Shown here in pieces: positions 27,100 through 35,296 of a DNA stretch of 64,000 nucleotides. How positions within the stretch are numbered: position 1 is the stretch's first letter; the number at the start of each line of letters is the position of its first letter. The stretch is from Betaproteobacteria bacterium (lineage in GTDB: Bacteria > Pseudomonadota > Gammaproteobacteria > Burkholderiales > SG8-41). The position numbers were made by a program, and so were the translations under genes. Below the pieces are notes generated by a model. It had not been told where the DNA came from. It did not search any database and worked only from the letters and a program-made list of their open reading frames with translations. The stretch lies in NCBI GenBank assembly GCA_021732605.1, contig JAKFUS010000033.1, positions 1 through 64,000 of the forward strand, read 5' to 3'.

Positions 27100-28482
27100 A
27101 TGCCGTTCGCGTTCAGGACACAACTGCACCGGATTGAGGATGAAGGGAGTGGCTTCCGGCCCCGCCCCGTTCAACTGCTGATCGCGATTGCAGTCTGCCT
27201 GGTGGTGGTCGGTGCCGGCACTTTGATCGTCAACCAGCAGGCGCGCCAACTCGAAGCCCGGCAACGGGTGGACTTGCTGGTTCTCGGCTCTTCGATACGC
27301 GCACGCCTCAGCCGCGAACTCAACCGGGTGCTCTACCTGACCAGCGGTTTGAGCAGTTACCTCGCGGTGCGTCGCAACGATCTGCAGCGCGAGGAAATCG
27401 AATCCATCCTTGGCAGGCTGTACCACGAATCCAGCCATGTGCGGAATTTCGCCATCGCCGTCGGTTACCGGCTGACCTACGTATACCCGGTCAAGGGCAA
27501 TGAAAAAGCCATCGGCCTCTACTACCCCGATGTGCCCGCGCAGTGGCCCGCGGTCAAACGTACGGTCGACAGCAGGCAACCGGTGCTGATCGGCCCGGTC
27601 AAACTGGTGCAGGGCGGGGTCGGACTGATCTACCGGGTACCGATATTCATCAACGACAAGTACTGGGGCCTGCTGTCCTCAGTCATCGACTCCGAATCCC
27701 TGCTGGGGGAGGCTTTGTCCGAAGGCGCATCCGGCGCTTACGCACTGGCCATCCGCGGCAAGGACGCACTGGGCATGGCGGGCGAAACCTTCTGGGGGGA
27801 TGCCGCGCTGTTCGATCACCACGATGCGCAAATGCTTGAACTCGAAGTGCCGGGCGGCAAATGGGTGATGGCGCTGCGCGTCACCATGCCGCCGCAACAG
27901 GAAAGTTTGTGGCTGATGCGCGGCCTGGTCTGGCTGCTGGCGCTGATCCTCGGCTGGAGCACGCTGATCGTGCTGATGCAGCGATCAAAGCTCGCGCGGC
28001 AGGCGATGTTCGACCCACTGACCCGCCTGCCCAACCGCCTGCTGACCGGCGACCGCGTCAATCGCGTGCTGTCCGGCTTGCGCCGGGATACAGCGCGCAC
28101 CGGCCTGCTGCTGTTTATCGACCTCGACGGCTTCAAGCTGATCAATGACCAGTTTGGTCACAAGATGGGTGATCTCGCTTTGCAAAGTGCCGCCGGTCGC
28201 GTCGCCGATGCCGTGCGCGAAACCGACACCGTCGGCCGCTGGGGCGGCGACGAGTTCGTGGTATTCATGGAAAACGTCGATCGCAACAACATCAACGACG
28301 TGATCGAAAAAATCCGCCAGGCCGTCGAACTGCCGGTGGTTTCAAGCGCCGGACCGCTTAAAGTGGGCGCATCGATCGGCTTTGCTTTCGCACCGATCGA
28401 CGGCCTGACGCTTGACGAACTGGTGCGCGCTGCCGACGGACGCATGTACGCCGACAAGGCGACACGGCGTCCCGCACGCTGA
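27100..28482 (+). CDS. CHASE-domain diguanylate cyclase
   Basis: A 460-residue membrane sensor. A transmembrane helix at about 26-48 leads into a periplasmic CHASE-type domain (about 60-260, including SYLAVRRNDLQREEI, FAIAVGYRLTYVYP and LIYRVPIFINDKYWGLLS). A second helix lies at about 270-290. The GGDEF domain has the intact signature RWGGDEF, and an inhibitory RxxD site (RETD) lies five residues before it, so it is probably an active, product-inhibited c-di-GMP synthase. It stands alone and is not adjacent to the EAL protein at 3378. Confidence 0.93.
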   Translation: MPFAFRTQLHRIEDEGSGFRPRPVQLLIAIAVCLVVVGAGTLIVNQQARQLEARQRVDLLVLGSSIRARLSRELNRVLYLTSGLSSYLAVRRNDLQREEIESILGRLYHESSHVRNFAIAVGYRLTYVYPVKGNEKAIGLYYPDVPAQWPAVKRTVDSRQPVLIGPVKLVQGGVGLIYRVPIFINDKYWGLLSSVIDSESLLGEALSEGASGAYALAIRGKDALGMAGETFWGDAALFDHHDAQMLELEVPGGKWVMALRVTMPPQQESLWLMRGLVWLLALILGWSTLIVLMQRSKLARQAMFDPLTRLPNRLLTGDRVNRVLSGLRRDTARTGLLLFIDLDGFKLINDQFGHKMGDLALQSAAGRVADAVRETDTVGRWGGDEFVVFMENVDRNNINDVIEKIRQAVELPVVSSAGPLKVGASIGFAFAPIDGLTLDELVRAADGRMYADKATRRPAR

Positions 28483-28553
28483 CTACCGCTTCACTTCAGC
28501 ACCAGCGGAATGACCGGCGCCGGCAGCGGCATCATCTGCAGTTCCAGCCCCCT

Positions 28554-29276
28554 TCAGCTTTTGGCCACAACAGATTTTGCGTCAGCGGCAAACTGCAACT
28601 CGATCAAGCGCATCACTTCCGCCGCCGCGCCCTGCGCCTCCTCTCGGGTCAACGCCTCAGCCGCGTCGGCATCACGCTTGCGGATCGCCGCCAGCATCGC
28701 GCGCAGACCCTTGATGCTTTCCTTCGAGCGGGTGGCGGAACGCTGCGGGTGCGACAGGCCCAGCGCGCGCCAGCGCCAGATGCGGGCGTGCAGTGTGCCG
28801 AGCATGGACGACAGCGTTTCGCTGCCGGCACCGGTAAACAACACGTCGTAAAAGCGATTTTTGGTTTCCAGCACTTCCTGTGCGTCGCCGCGCTCGTAGG
28901 CGCCGACCACCACGTCCAGCGCCTGCGCGAGGCGTTTAATGTCGATTTCCCCGGCATGCTGTACGAACAGCCGCGCCGCCAGCCCTTCGAGCACTGCGCG
29001 TATGGTGTAGAGATCCTTGGCCTCGGCCAGCGACAACGCACGCACCACCGGCCCCTTGTTCGGCACGTTGGCGATCAGGCCTTCGGTTTCGAGCTGGCGC
29101 AGCGCTTCGCGGATCACCGTGCGCGACACGCCCATCATTTCAGTGAGCTCGCGTTCAATCAGCCGGGCCCCGGGCGCGAGTCGGCCGTCGATGATGGCGC
29201 CGCGCAGGCCATCCAGCACTTGCACCCGAAGAGGCGCTGCAAGTCTTTGAATTTGTTGTATATTTTTATCAGGCAT
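28554..29276 (-). CDS. GntR-family regulator, FadR subfamily
   Basis: A 240-residue repressor or activator. The winged helix (about 15-80) contains LIERELTEMMGVSRTVIREA and LRQLETEGLIANVPNKGPVV. The ligand-binding FCD domain (about 90-225) is helical with metal-ligand histidine and aspartate positions. It is divergent from the Gfo/Idh operon. The intergenic TAATAC repeats at 29319-29350 are a likely operator. It probably senses an organic acid or sugar acid handled by that operon. Confidence 0.92.
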   Translation of the reverse strand: MPDKNIQQIQRLAAPLRVQVLDGLRGAIIDGRLAPGARLIERELTEMMGVSRTVIREALRQLETEGLIANVPNKGPVVRALSLAEAKDLYTIRAVLEGLAARLFVQHAGEIDIKRLAQALDVVVGAYERGDAQEVLETKNRFYDVLFTGAGSETLSSMLGTLHARIWRWRALGLSHPQRSATRSKESIKGLRAMLAAIRKRDADAAEALTREEAQGAAAEVMRLIELQFAADAKSVVAKS

Positions 29277-29318
29277 AACTGCCGGTCAAGTCATGCAGGT
29301 CATCTAATTGACCCGCCC

Positions 29319-29350
29319 TGTAATACCGTAATACGATAATACGCATTACA
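29319..29350. promoter_or_regulatory. Candidate GntR operator
   Basis: The site begins TGTAATACCG and ends GCATTACA, giving outer inverted halves TGTAAT/ATTACA. It contains three phased copies of TAATAC at about 9-10 base spacing, roughly one helical turn. It lies 43 bases from the regulator start and 76 bases before the divergent gene, as expected for an autoregulated switch. Confidence 0.6.
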
Positions 29351-29425
29351 AGACTGCGCAACCAGCACCAGCCGCTCCGCGCAAAATCCGTGATCATCCG
29401 TTCAACCGCAACAGGAGCACCCGTC

Positions 29426-30508
29426 ATGAGCACCCCCGTCAAAGTCGGCATCGTCGGTCTCGGCCGCTGGGCCAAAGTACTGACCCGCGCCGCCAAAAAA
29501 TCGGACAAAATCCAGATCGTCGCCGGTTACAGTCGTTCGCAGGAAAAGCGTGATGCCTTCGCCAAGGAAATGGGCGTGGCCGCGGTACCTGACATGCAGG
29601 CGATGCTGTCCAATCCGGAAATCAAGGGCGTGATCCTGACGGTGCCGAATGAACAGCATCTGCCGATGGCCGAAATCGTCGCCAAGGGCGGCAAACATGT
29701 CTATACCGAGAAGCCGATTTCGCAGACCCTGGAAGACGGCCTGAAAATCGAGGCGCTGCAAAAACAGTACGGCGTCACCGTCACCGTCGGCCACAGCGCA
29801 CGGCTGATGGCCGGCATCCGCATCATCAAGGAAAAAATCGACGCCGGCGAACTGGGCCGTGTCGCCTTCATCGAGGCGAACTTCTCCAACGAACGTGCAC
29901 TGGAACTAACGCCACAGACCTGGCGCTGGTACAAGGATCGCGCCCCCGGCGGACCGCTGTCGCAACTGGCCATCCACCAGTTCGATGTGCTGCATCTGCT
30001 CGGCGGTGAAGTGCAGGAAGTGTCGTCAATGGCCTCCAAGCTGTCGCCGGTCGGCGCTGAAGTGGATGATCAGTCAATGACGCTGGTGCGTTTCAAGGAC
30101 GGCAAGGTCGGATATGTCGGTTCGTGCTGGACCTCGCCCGGCATTTTCGCGGTACGCGTGTTTGGCTCCAAGGGTCTGATGCACTACGAAATCGATTTCG
30201 GTACCTGGGATACGCCGCACCTGCTGCACAACAATTCCGTGCTCTACATCCAGCGCGGCAAGGACGGCTGGGCCAAACGCGAAGACATCAAGCTGCCGGA
30301 GTCCGACATGTTCCGCGCCGAGCTCGAGGCCTTCGCCGGCAGCTGCCTGTCCGGCAAAACAAATGAACTGACGGCGCACAACGGCAACGTCGCGGTGGCG
30401 ATGACCAATGCCGCGCTGAAGTCGATTGACCGCAAGGGTCTGTGTGTCACCATCGACGAAGTGATGGCTGACGCCCGCGCCAAAAACGACGCGAAACGCG
30501 CCGCCTGA
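29426..30508 (+). CDS. Gfo/Idh/MocA family oxidoreductase
   Basis: A 360-residue NAD(P)-dependent dehydrogenase. The N-terminal Rossmann fold opens with VKVGIVGLGRWAKVL. The catalytic EKP motif appears in YTEKPISQTLEDGL, and the C-terminal sheet domain has QLAIHQFDVLHLLGGEVQEV. The likely action is oxidation or reduction at a sugar or polyol carbon. The ATG at 29426 is preceded by CAGGAGCACC. It is the first gene of the operon controlled by the divergent GntR regulator. Confidence 0.92.
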   Translation: MSTPVKVGIVGLGRWAKVLTRAAKKSDKIQIVAGYSRSQEKRDAFAKEMGVAAVPDMQAMLSNPEIKGVILTVPNEQHLPMAEIVAKGGKHVYTEKPISQTLEDGLKIEALQKQYGVTVTVGHSARLMAGIRIIKEKIDAGELGRVAFIEANFSNERALELTPQTWRWYKDRAPGGPLSQLAIHQFDVLHLLGGEVQEVSSMASKLSPVGAEVDDQSMTLVRFKDGKVGYVGSCWTSPGIFAVRVFGSKGLMHYEIDFGTWDTPHLLHNNSVLYIQRGKDGWAKREDIKLPESDMFRAELEAFAGSCLSGKTNELTAHNGNVAVAMTNAALKSIDRKGLCVTIDEVMADARAKNDAKRAA

Positions 30509-30513
30509 ACGGC

Positions 30514-30671
30514 GGTAATTGGTGATTGGTAACTGGTAAATGGGCTCCAGCCCACCACCCTTCGCCAATCACCAGTTACCAATTACCAGTTACCAATCAC
30601 CAGTCACCAGTCACCAGTCACCAGTTACCAGTCACCAGTCACCAGTTACCAGTCACCAATCACCAATCACC
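30514..30671. repeat. Heptamer hairpin element H1
   Basis: The left arm has four heptamers (GGTAATT, GGTGATT, GGTAACT, GGTAAAT; 30514-30541). A loop starting GGGCTCCAGCCC follows. The right arm has fifteen tandem heptamers of type ARTYACC (30567-30671), complementary to the left arm. The element fills the gap from six bases after the Gfo/Idh stop to 13 bases before the next start. The right arm contains no stop codon in any plus-strand frame. Confidence 0.9.
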
Positions 30672-30684
30672 ATTGGGCAAAACC

Positions 30685-31482
30685 ATGACCCGCTACTTCA
30701 TAGACCTGACTCAGCCCGAAATCGCCGCGCAGTTGAAAAAAAATCCGCTGGTGATCCTGCCCGCGGGCAGCGTCGAACAGCACGGCCCGCACCTGCCCAC
30801 CGGCACCGATATCTATGCCGCCAATGTGATCGGCCATGCCGTCGCCGAGCGCATGGACGGCCTGGTGCTGCCGGGTGGACCACTGGGCGTGACACCGATG
30901 CACATGCCCTTCGAAGGCACCATCACGCTGACGCCGGATACCTATCAACGTGTCGTCACCGAGACCTGCGCCTCAACCGCGCAGCACGGCGCCAAGCGCC
31001 TGCTGATTCTCAACTGGCATGAGGGCAACATCCCGTCGCTGGCGATTGCATCCGAAAAATTGCATCGCGAAGTCGGCATGAGCGTAATCGTGGTCCAGGC
31101 CTGCTACGTCGCCGCCGAACTCTACGGCCACGACTGCGGCGGCCTGACCCACGGCGGCGAGATCGAAGCACTGGCGGTGCTGGCCTATCAGCCGGAGCTG
31201 GTGCACCTCGACCGCATTGAATATTCCTCCGACCACGGCCACGGCCGAAAATGGGATCGTCTGCGCCGCACGCGGAGTTATCAGCCGGTCCTGCGTGACA
31301 TCAAGACCATCGCTTCCACCGGCTGGTACGGCGCACCGGAACACGCCACCGCAGCGAAAGGTTTGAAGATGTTGAATGACATCGCCGATGCCATCGCCAA
31401 GGAATGCGGCGAGATTTTCGCGCTGCTTGACGAAGCACAGGGCGGCACCGCAGAAATTGAGCATTTGAAAATCGCGAGGTAA
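30685..31482 (+). CDS. Creatininase family amidohydrolase
   Basis: A 265-residue metal-dependent amidohydrolase of the creatininase/MftE type. Metal ligands are placed in ILPAGSVEQHGPHLPTGTD, LNWHEGNIPS and THGGEIEALAVL. Members hydrolyse cyclic amides or related bonds. The substrate here is unknown. The start at 30685 follows the heptamer element and has no clear Shine-Dalgarno sequence. The open frame runs upstream through the repeats, but that part is repeat-encoded and not conserved protein. Confidence 0.9.
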   Translation: MTRYFIDLTQPEIAAQLKKNPLVILPAGSVEQHGPHLPTGTDIYAANVIGHAVAERMDGLVLPGGPLGVTPMHMPFEGTITLTPDTYQRVVTETCASTAQHGAKRLLILNWHEGNIPSLAIASEKLHREVGMSVIVVQACYVAAELYGHDCGGLTHGGEIEALAVLAYQPELVHLDRIEYSSDHGHGRKWDRLRRTRSYQPVLRDIKTIASTGWYGAPEHATAAKGLKMLNDIADAIAKECGEIFALLDEAQGGTAEIEHLKIAR

Positions 31483-31491
31483 ATGATCGCC

Positions 31492-31551
31492 CCCCTCACC
31501 CGGCCTCTACTTCGTGGCAAGTGTTCCCTTGTCCCCGAAGGAGAGGGGCTG
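31492..31551. repeat. Degenerate intergenic repeat copy
   Basis: It starts CCCCTCACCC and carries GCAAGTGTTCCCTTGTCCCC and GAGAGGGGCTGA. It shares the CAAGTGT.CCCTTGTCCC string with 6472-6535. It lies in the 118-base gap between the creatininase and cupin genes of the operon. Confidence 0.5.
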
Positions 31552-31600
31552 AACAGAGATCAATTGCAATGATGCGCAATTAAACAGGAGTTTGTAATTC

Positions 31601-31969
31601 ATGGCCAAAGTCCTCACGCAAGTCGAAGCCAAAAGCATGGGCCTGCCCGGCCGCAAATCGCTGGAGATTGTGTCCGGCGAAAAAGGCGCACAGGCGGTCA
31701 CGCTGCGGCTGGTGGAAATCCCACCGGTCAAACCCGGCGACAGTCCGCGCGGCCGGCATTTCCACCAGGGCTTCGAGGAATGCATTTTCGTGATGTCCGG
31801 TGAAGGCTGCACTGAAGCCGACAGCGGCAACTATCCGCTGAAAGCGGGCGACACCATCCTGATTCCCTCGGGCGAAAAACACGCCACCCGCAATACCTGC
31901 AACGAACCGCTGGTACTGCTGTGTTTTTTCCCGGTGGCGGATATCTCGAAACAAACTCAAGAGCGGTAA
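31601..31969 (+). CDS. Cupin-domain protein
   Basis: A 122-residue single cupin barrel. Motif 1 is GRHFHQGFEECIFVMSGEG, with two histidines and a glutamate, and motif 2 is DTILIPSGEKHATRN, so a metal site is likely. Such proteins can be isomerases, dioxygenases or sensors of sugar acids. ACAGGAG precedes the ATG. The stop codon lies inside the first heptamer of element H2. Confidence 0.88.
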   Translation: MAKVLTQVEAKSMGLPGRKSLEIVSGEKGAQAVTLRLVEIPPVKPGDSPRGRHFHQGFEECIFVMSGEGCTEADSGNYPLKAGDTILIPSGEKHATRNTCNEPLVLLCFFPVADISKQTQER

Positions 31970-32067
31970 TTGGTAACTGGTGACTGGTAAATGGGCAGCA
32001 ACACCACCCGCCCTCACCAATTACCAATCACCAGTTACCAATCACCAGTCACCAGTCACCAGTCACC
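31965..32067. repeat. Heptamer hairpin element H2
   Basis: Same design as H1. Four left heptamers (GGTAATT, GGTAACT, GGTGACT, GGTAAAT; 31965-31992) are followed by a GGGCAGCAACACCACC loop and seven right heptamers of ARTYACC type (32019-32067). It supplies the cupin stop codon and ends five bases before the next ATG. The loop shares TAAATGGGC with H1. Confidence 0.9.
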
Positions 32068-32072
32068 AAAAA

Positions 32073-33050
32073 ATGAACATAGACGTCCTCTGCCTGCGCC
32101 CCGAAGCCGATTTCACCCGCGTCGGTGTCGCACCACCGAAAAATATCAACATCGCCTACCGCAAACCCGATGATGCCGACCTGCCCGCGCTAATGAAACA
32201 GGTGCGCGCGGTGATCATGCCGGCCGTCGGGCCCAAACTGCCCGCTGCGTTATTCGAAGGAACCACACTCAAGGTGGTGCAGATCACCGGCGCCGGCGTT
32301 GACCGGCTCGACGAGGCTGCACTGAAAAAACTCGGTATCCCCGTGGCCAACGTACCCGGTGGCAGCAATACCGCATTAGCTGAGTACACCACCGCTTGTG
32401 CGTCACTATTACTACGGCGTTTTGCCTGGGCTGATGCCGAAATCAAAAAAGGTAATTACGTCGCCTTTCGCAACCGGATGATGGCCGACAACCTCGCCGG
32501 CATCGACGGCGCCACCGTCGGCGTGGTGGGGATGGGTGTAATCGGCATTGCCGTCGCCCAGGCCTTTCACCGCATCGGCTGTCAGATTGTCTACTTCGAT
32601 CCGGCGCTGAAAGACAAGACCAAGGCCGATGCCATGAAAGCGCGCGGCATGACGCTGGACGAACTGCTGAGGACATCGGATGTGGTCACGTTGCATGTGC
32701 CGCTGATGCCTGCCACCACTAATCTGATCGGTGCCAAGCAGCTCGCGCTGATGAAACCCGAAGCCGTGCTGATCAACGGCGCGCGCGGCGGCGTGGTCGA
32801 TGAGGCCGCGCTGGCGCAGGCGCTGACCGACAAGCGCATTGCCGGCGCCGCCGTCGATGTCTACTCCATCGAGCCCGCGCCCGCGGACAACCCGCTGCTG
32901 CAACTGCAAGGAGAAGCTGCTTCACGCCTGTTATTGACGCCGCATGTGGCCGGTGTCACCCGCCAGTCGGCGGCCTTTCTGTTCAAAGTCTCCTGGGAAA
33001 ACGTCCAGCATGTGCTGAGCGGCGGTACAGTCGCGCACCGCGTCTACTAA
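32073..33050 (+). CDS. D-2-hydroxyacid dehydrogenase family protein
   Basis: A 325-residue NAD-dependent dehydrogenase. The coenzyme domain has TVGVVGMGVIGIAVAQAF; the catalytic arginine region is INGARGGVVDEAAL; the glutamate lies near YSIEPAPADNP; and the histidine is in LLTPHVAGVT. It interconverts a 2-hydroxy acid and its 2-oxo acid. The ATG at 32073 is taken because upstream sequence is heptamer repeat. No Shine-Dalgarno sequence is seen. It belongs to the GntR-linked operon. Confidence 0.91.
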   Translation: MNIDVLCLRPEADFTRVGVAPPKNINIAYRKPDDADLPALMKQVRAVIMPAVGPKLPAALFEGTTLKVVQITGAGVDRLDEAALKKLGIPVANVPGGSNTALAEYTTACASLLLRRFAWADAEIKKGNYVAFRNRMMADNLAGIDGATVGVVGMGVIGIAVAQAFHRIGCQIVYFDPALKDKTKADAMKARGMTLDELLRTSDVVTLHVPLMPATTNLIGAKQLALMKPEAVLINGARGGVVDEAALAQALTDKRIAGAAVDVYSIEPAPADNPLLQLQGEAASRLLLTPHVAGVTRQSAAFLFKVSWENVQHVLSGGTVAHRVY

Positions 33051-33102
33051 AATAGCGGGGAAACTTGCGGCACACCAAGCTGCCGCTTCAGGAGGAGTCC
33101 CG

Positions 33103-34188
33103 TTGAAACCCAGCAAGAAACTCGGCATCGCCGTCATCGGCGCCGGCCGCATCGGCACGCTGCGCGCGCGCCTGTCTGCGAAACACCCGTCCGTCGGTTT
33201 TCTCGCCATCGCCGACCTGGATCCGGCACGCGCTGCGGCGCTGGCCAAAACCACCGGCGCCGACCTGCATTCGGCCAACAACTTTGAAATGATCGAACAC
33301 CCTGACGTCACTGCGGTGTTCGTCTCGACGCCCGAAGGCGAACATGCCGCGCCGATCAAACGCGCGCTTGAACTCGGCAAGCCGGTGCTGGTGGAAAAAC
33401 CCATCGCGCTGTCGCTGCACGACGCCGAGGATATCCTCGCCACGCTGAAGGCTACCGGCGGTGAGCTGCGTGTCGGCTACAGCCGTCGCTACAAAGAATG
33501 TTATCTGCGCGCCAAGGAACAGATGATCCAGGGCCGGCTCGGCCGCGTTACCGGCGGCCTCGCCCGGGTCTACAACTCGCGCGCCCAGGCCTTCTCCATC
33601 CTGAAGCGCGATCCGCATGCCACCCCGGTGCTGGACGTGCTGACCTATTACGTCGATCTGATGTGCTGGTTCCTCGAAGGCAATCCCCCGGTGGAAGTGG
33701 TCGCCCGCGGCCAGCACGGCATTTTCCGCGACGCCGGTTACAGCGCGCATGACGTGACCTGGGCCATCGTCACCTTTGCCGATGGCGCGGTGATCAACTT
33801 CGGCGTCAGTTATGCGCTGCCCGCAAAATATCCGACGCTGGGCCAGTCCGACCGCGTCGAACTGCTGGGCACCGAAGGCACCATGCTGATCGATGATGAC
33901 CACATGGACCATGTGCTGTATTCAGACAAAGGCATCCCGCATGCCTACGTGCCGGATCACGCCGTCAATATGGCCTTCCTCGGCAGCAATACCGCGGGCG
34001 ATTGGGCCGTGGGTGATTTCTGGGGGCCGCTGGGCAATGAAACCCGCGCCTGGCTCGACCATCTGGCTACAGGCAGTCCGACAGTGCACACCACGCCGGA
34101 GCAGGCGATGATCAATCTGCAAACAACCATCGCCATTGAGCGCTCGGCGCGTGACGGCAAGCCGGTGCGCCTGCCGCTGGAAACCTGA
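33103..34188 (+). CDS. Gfo/Idh/MocA family oxidoreductase (second copy)
   Basis: A 361-residue dehydrogenase paralogous in fold to the product of 29426. It has LGIAVIGAGRIGTLRARL, the catalytic VLVEKPIALSLHDAED, and GYSRRYKECYLRAKEQ. The start is a TTG at 33103 with AGGAGGAG nine bases upstream. The presence of two Gfo/Idh enzymes in one operon suggests two redox steps on a polyol or sugar derivative. Confidence 0.91.
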   Translation: MKPSKKLGIAVIGAGRIGTLRARLSAKHPSVGFLAIADLDPARAAALAKTTGADLHSANNFEMIEHPDVTAVFVSTPEGEHAAPIKRALELGKPVLVEKPIALSLHDAEDILATLKATGGELRVGYSRRYKECYLRAKEQMIQGRLGRVTGGLARVYNSRAQAFSILKRDPHATPVLDVLTYYVDLMCWFLEGNPPVEVVARGQHGIFRDAGYSAHDVTWAIVTFADGAVINFGVSYALPAKYPTLGQSDRVELLGTEGTMLIDDDHMDHVLYSDKGIPHAYVPDHAVNMAFLGSNTAGDWAVGDFWGPLGNETRAWLDHLATGSPTVHTTPEQAMINLQTTIAIERSARDGKPVRLPLET

Positions 34189-34231
34189 ACAAAAATTACA
34201 ACAACACTCACGATCTGGCTGGAGAAGAATC

Positions 34232-35197
34232 ATGTTTCGATCCGTATTCGCGGTCTGTGCCATCGTCCTCGCCACCGCGGCGGTGGCGCAGAATTACCCC
34301 AACCGCCCCGTGCGCATGATCTCGCCCAACCCGCCCGGAGGCGCCAATGACACCATCGGCCGCATCATCGCCGTCAAACTCGGTGACGTGCTGGGACAAC
34401 CGATGGTGATCGATAACCGCGGCGGCGCCGGCGGCACGCTGGGCGCGGAAATCGCCGCGCAGGCCAATCCCGACGGTTACACGCTGCTTGCCGGCTCGGT
34501 CTCTACACACTCGTTTTCACCAGCGCTGAAAGCCAGGCTTAATTACGACCCGGTGAAGGACTTCACACCAATCTCTCTGTTCGCCATTTCGCAAAATCTG
34601 CTGGTGACCAATCCGTCTCTGCGCGTAAACACGCTGGCTGAACTCGTCGCACTGGCCAAGTCAAAACCGAAGTCGCTGAACTACGCCTCGGGCGGCACCG
34701 GCTCGACCAGCCATTACGCGATCGCACTGTTCGTGCACCGCGCCGGCATCAATAAGGAAACCGTGCACATCCCGTACAAGGGCGGCGCACCGTCGGTGGC
34801 TGCCACCATGTCCGGAGAAACGCAGTTTTATTTCGGCCCGATGGCGAGCATGACCTCACAGGTCCAGGCCGGCAAACTGAAAGCGCTGGCAGTCGGCGGC
34901 ATCAAACGCTCACCCACGCTGCCCGACGTGCCGACCGTCGCCGAAGCCGGCATCCCGACTTACCAGTCCTTCGGCTGGTTCGGCATGCTGGCACCGGCCA
35001 AAACCCCAAAGCCGATTATTGCCAAGCTGCATGCAGCTACGGTGCGCGCCGTCACCGCGCCCGACATCGGGCAGAAATTTCTGCAGCTCGGTGTAGATCC
35101 GGTGCACAACACGCCGGACGAGTTTGGGCGCTTCATTGCCGATCAGCTTGTCCGTCACAAAAGTGCGGTCAAGGAACTGGGCATCCAAGGCGAATAG
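34232..35197 (+). CDS. Bug/TctC-family periplasmic solute receptor
   Basis: A 321-residue receptor with a short signal peptide (MFRSVFAVCAIVLATAAVA, cut near residue 19-20). The mature start QNYPNRPVRMISPNPPGGAND is canonical, followed by VIDNRGGAGGTLGAEIAAQA. GGAGAAG precedes the ATG at 34232. It closes the operon of oxidoreductases and probably binds the substrate or a related acid for uptake. Membrane partners must be encoded elsewhere. Confidence 0.92.
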   Translation: MFRSVFAVCAIVLATAAVAQNYPNRPVRMISPNPPGGANDTIGRIIAVKLGDVLGQPMVIDNRGGAGGTLGAEIAAQANPDGYTLLAGSVSTHSFSPALKARLNYDPVKDFTPISLFAISQNLLVTNPSLRVNTLAELVALAKSKPKSLNYASGGTGSTSHYAIALFVHRAGINKETVHIPYKGGAPSVAATMSGETQFYFGPMASMTSQVQAGKLKALAVGGIKRSPTLPDVPTVAEAGIPTYQSFGWFGMLAPAKTPKPIIAKLHAATVRAVTAPDIGQKFLQLGVDPVHNTPDEFGRFIADQLVRHKSAVKELGIQGE

Positions 35198-35200
35198 GGT

Positions 35201-35292
35201 GGACTTGCGCGTATAAGTAGGACGGCGCGATTGAAGCTCTCGCGCAGCTAAAACCACGCCATAGCCGCGCATCGGGGTATACGCGCTAGTCC
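35201..35292. other. Structured 92-base element with long outer inverted repeat
   Basis: The outer arms GGACTTGCGCGTATA (35201-35215) and TATACGCGCTAGTCC (35278-35292) pair at 14 of 15 positions. Inside, GCGCGA and TCGCGC form another stem. The shape is a multibranched fold that fills the whole gap between the Bug gene and the convergent hinT. It may be a bidirectional terminator, a non-autonomous repeat or a structured RNA. It has no T tract for a classical terminator. Confidence 0.5.
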
Positions 35293-35296
35293 TCAT

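Noticed and set aside
30567-30671. Possible CRISPR array
   Set aside because: Units are seven bases without spacers, so this is a simple tandem repeat.
30526-30684. Read-through of heptamer repeats as protein sequence ahead of the creatininase
   Set aside because: The heptamer array is open in every plus-strand frame, so an open frame there is not evidence of coding. The conserved family begins at 30685.
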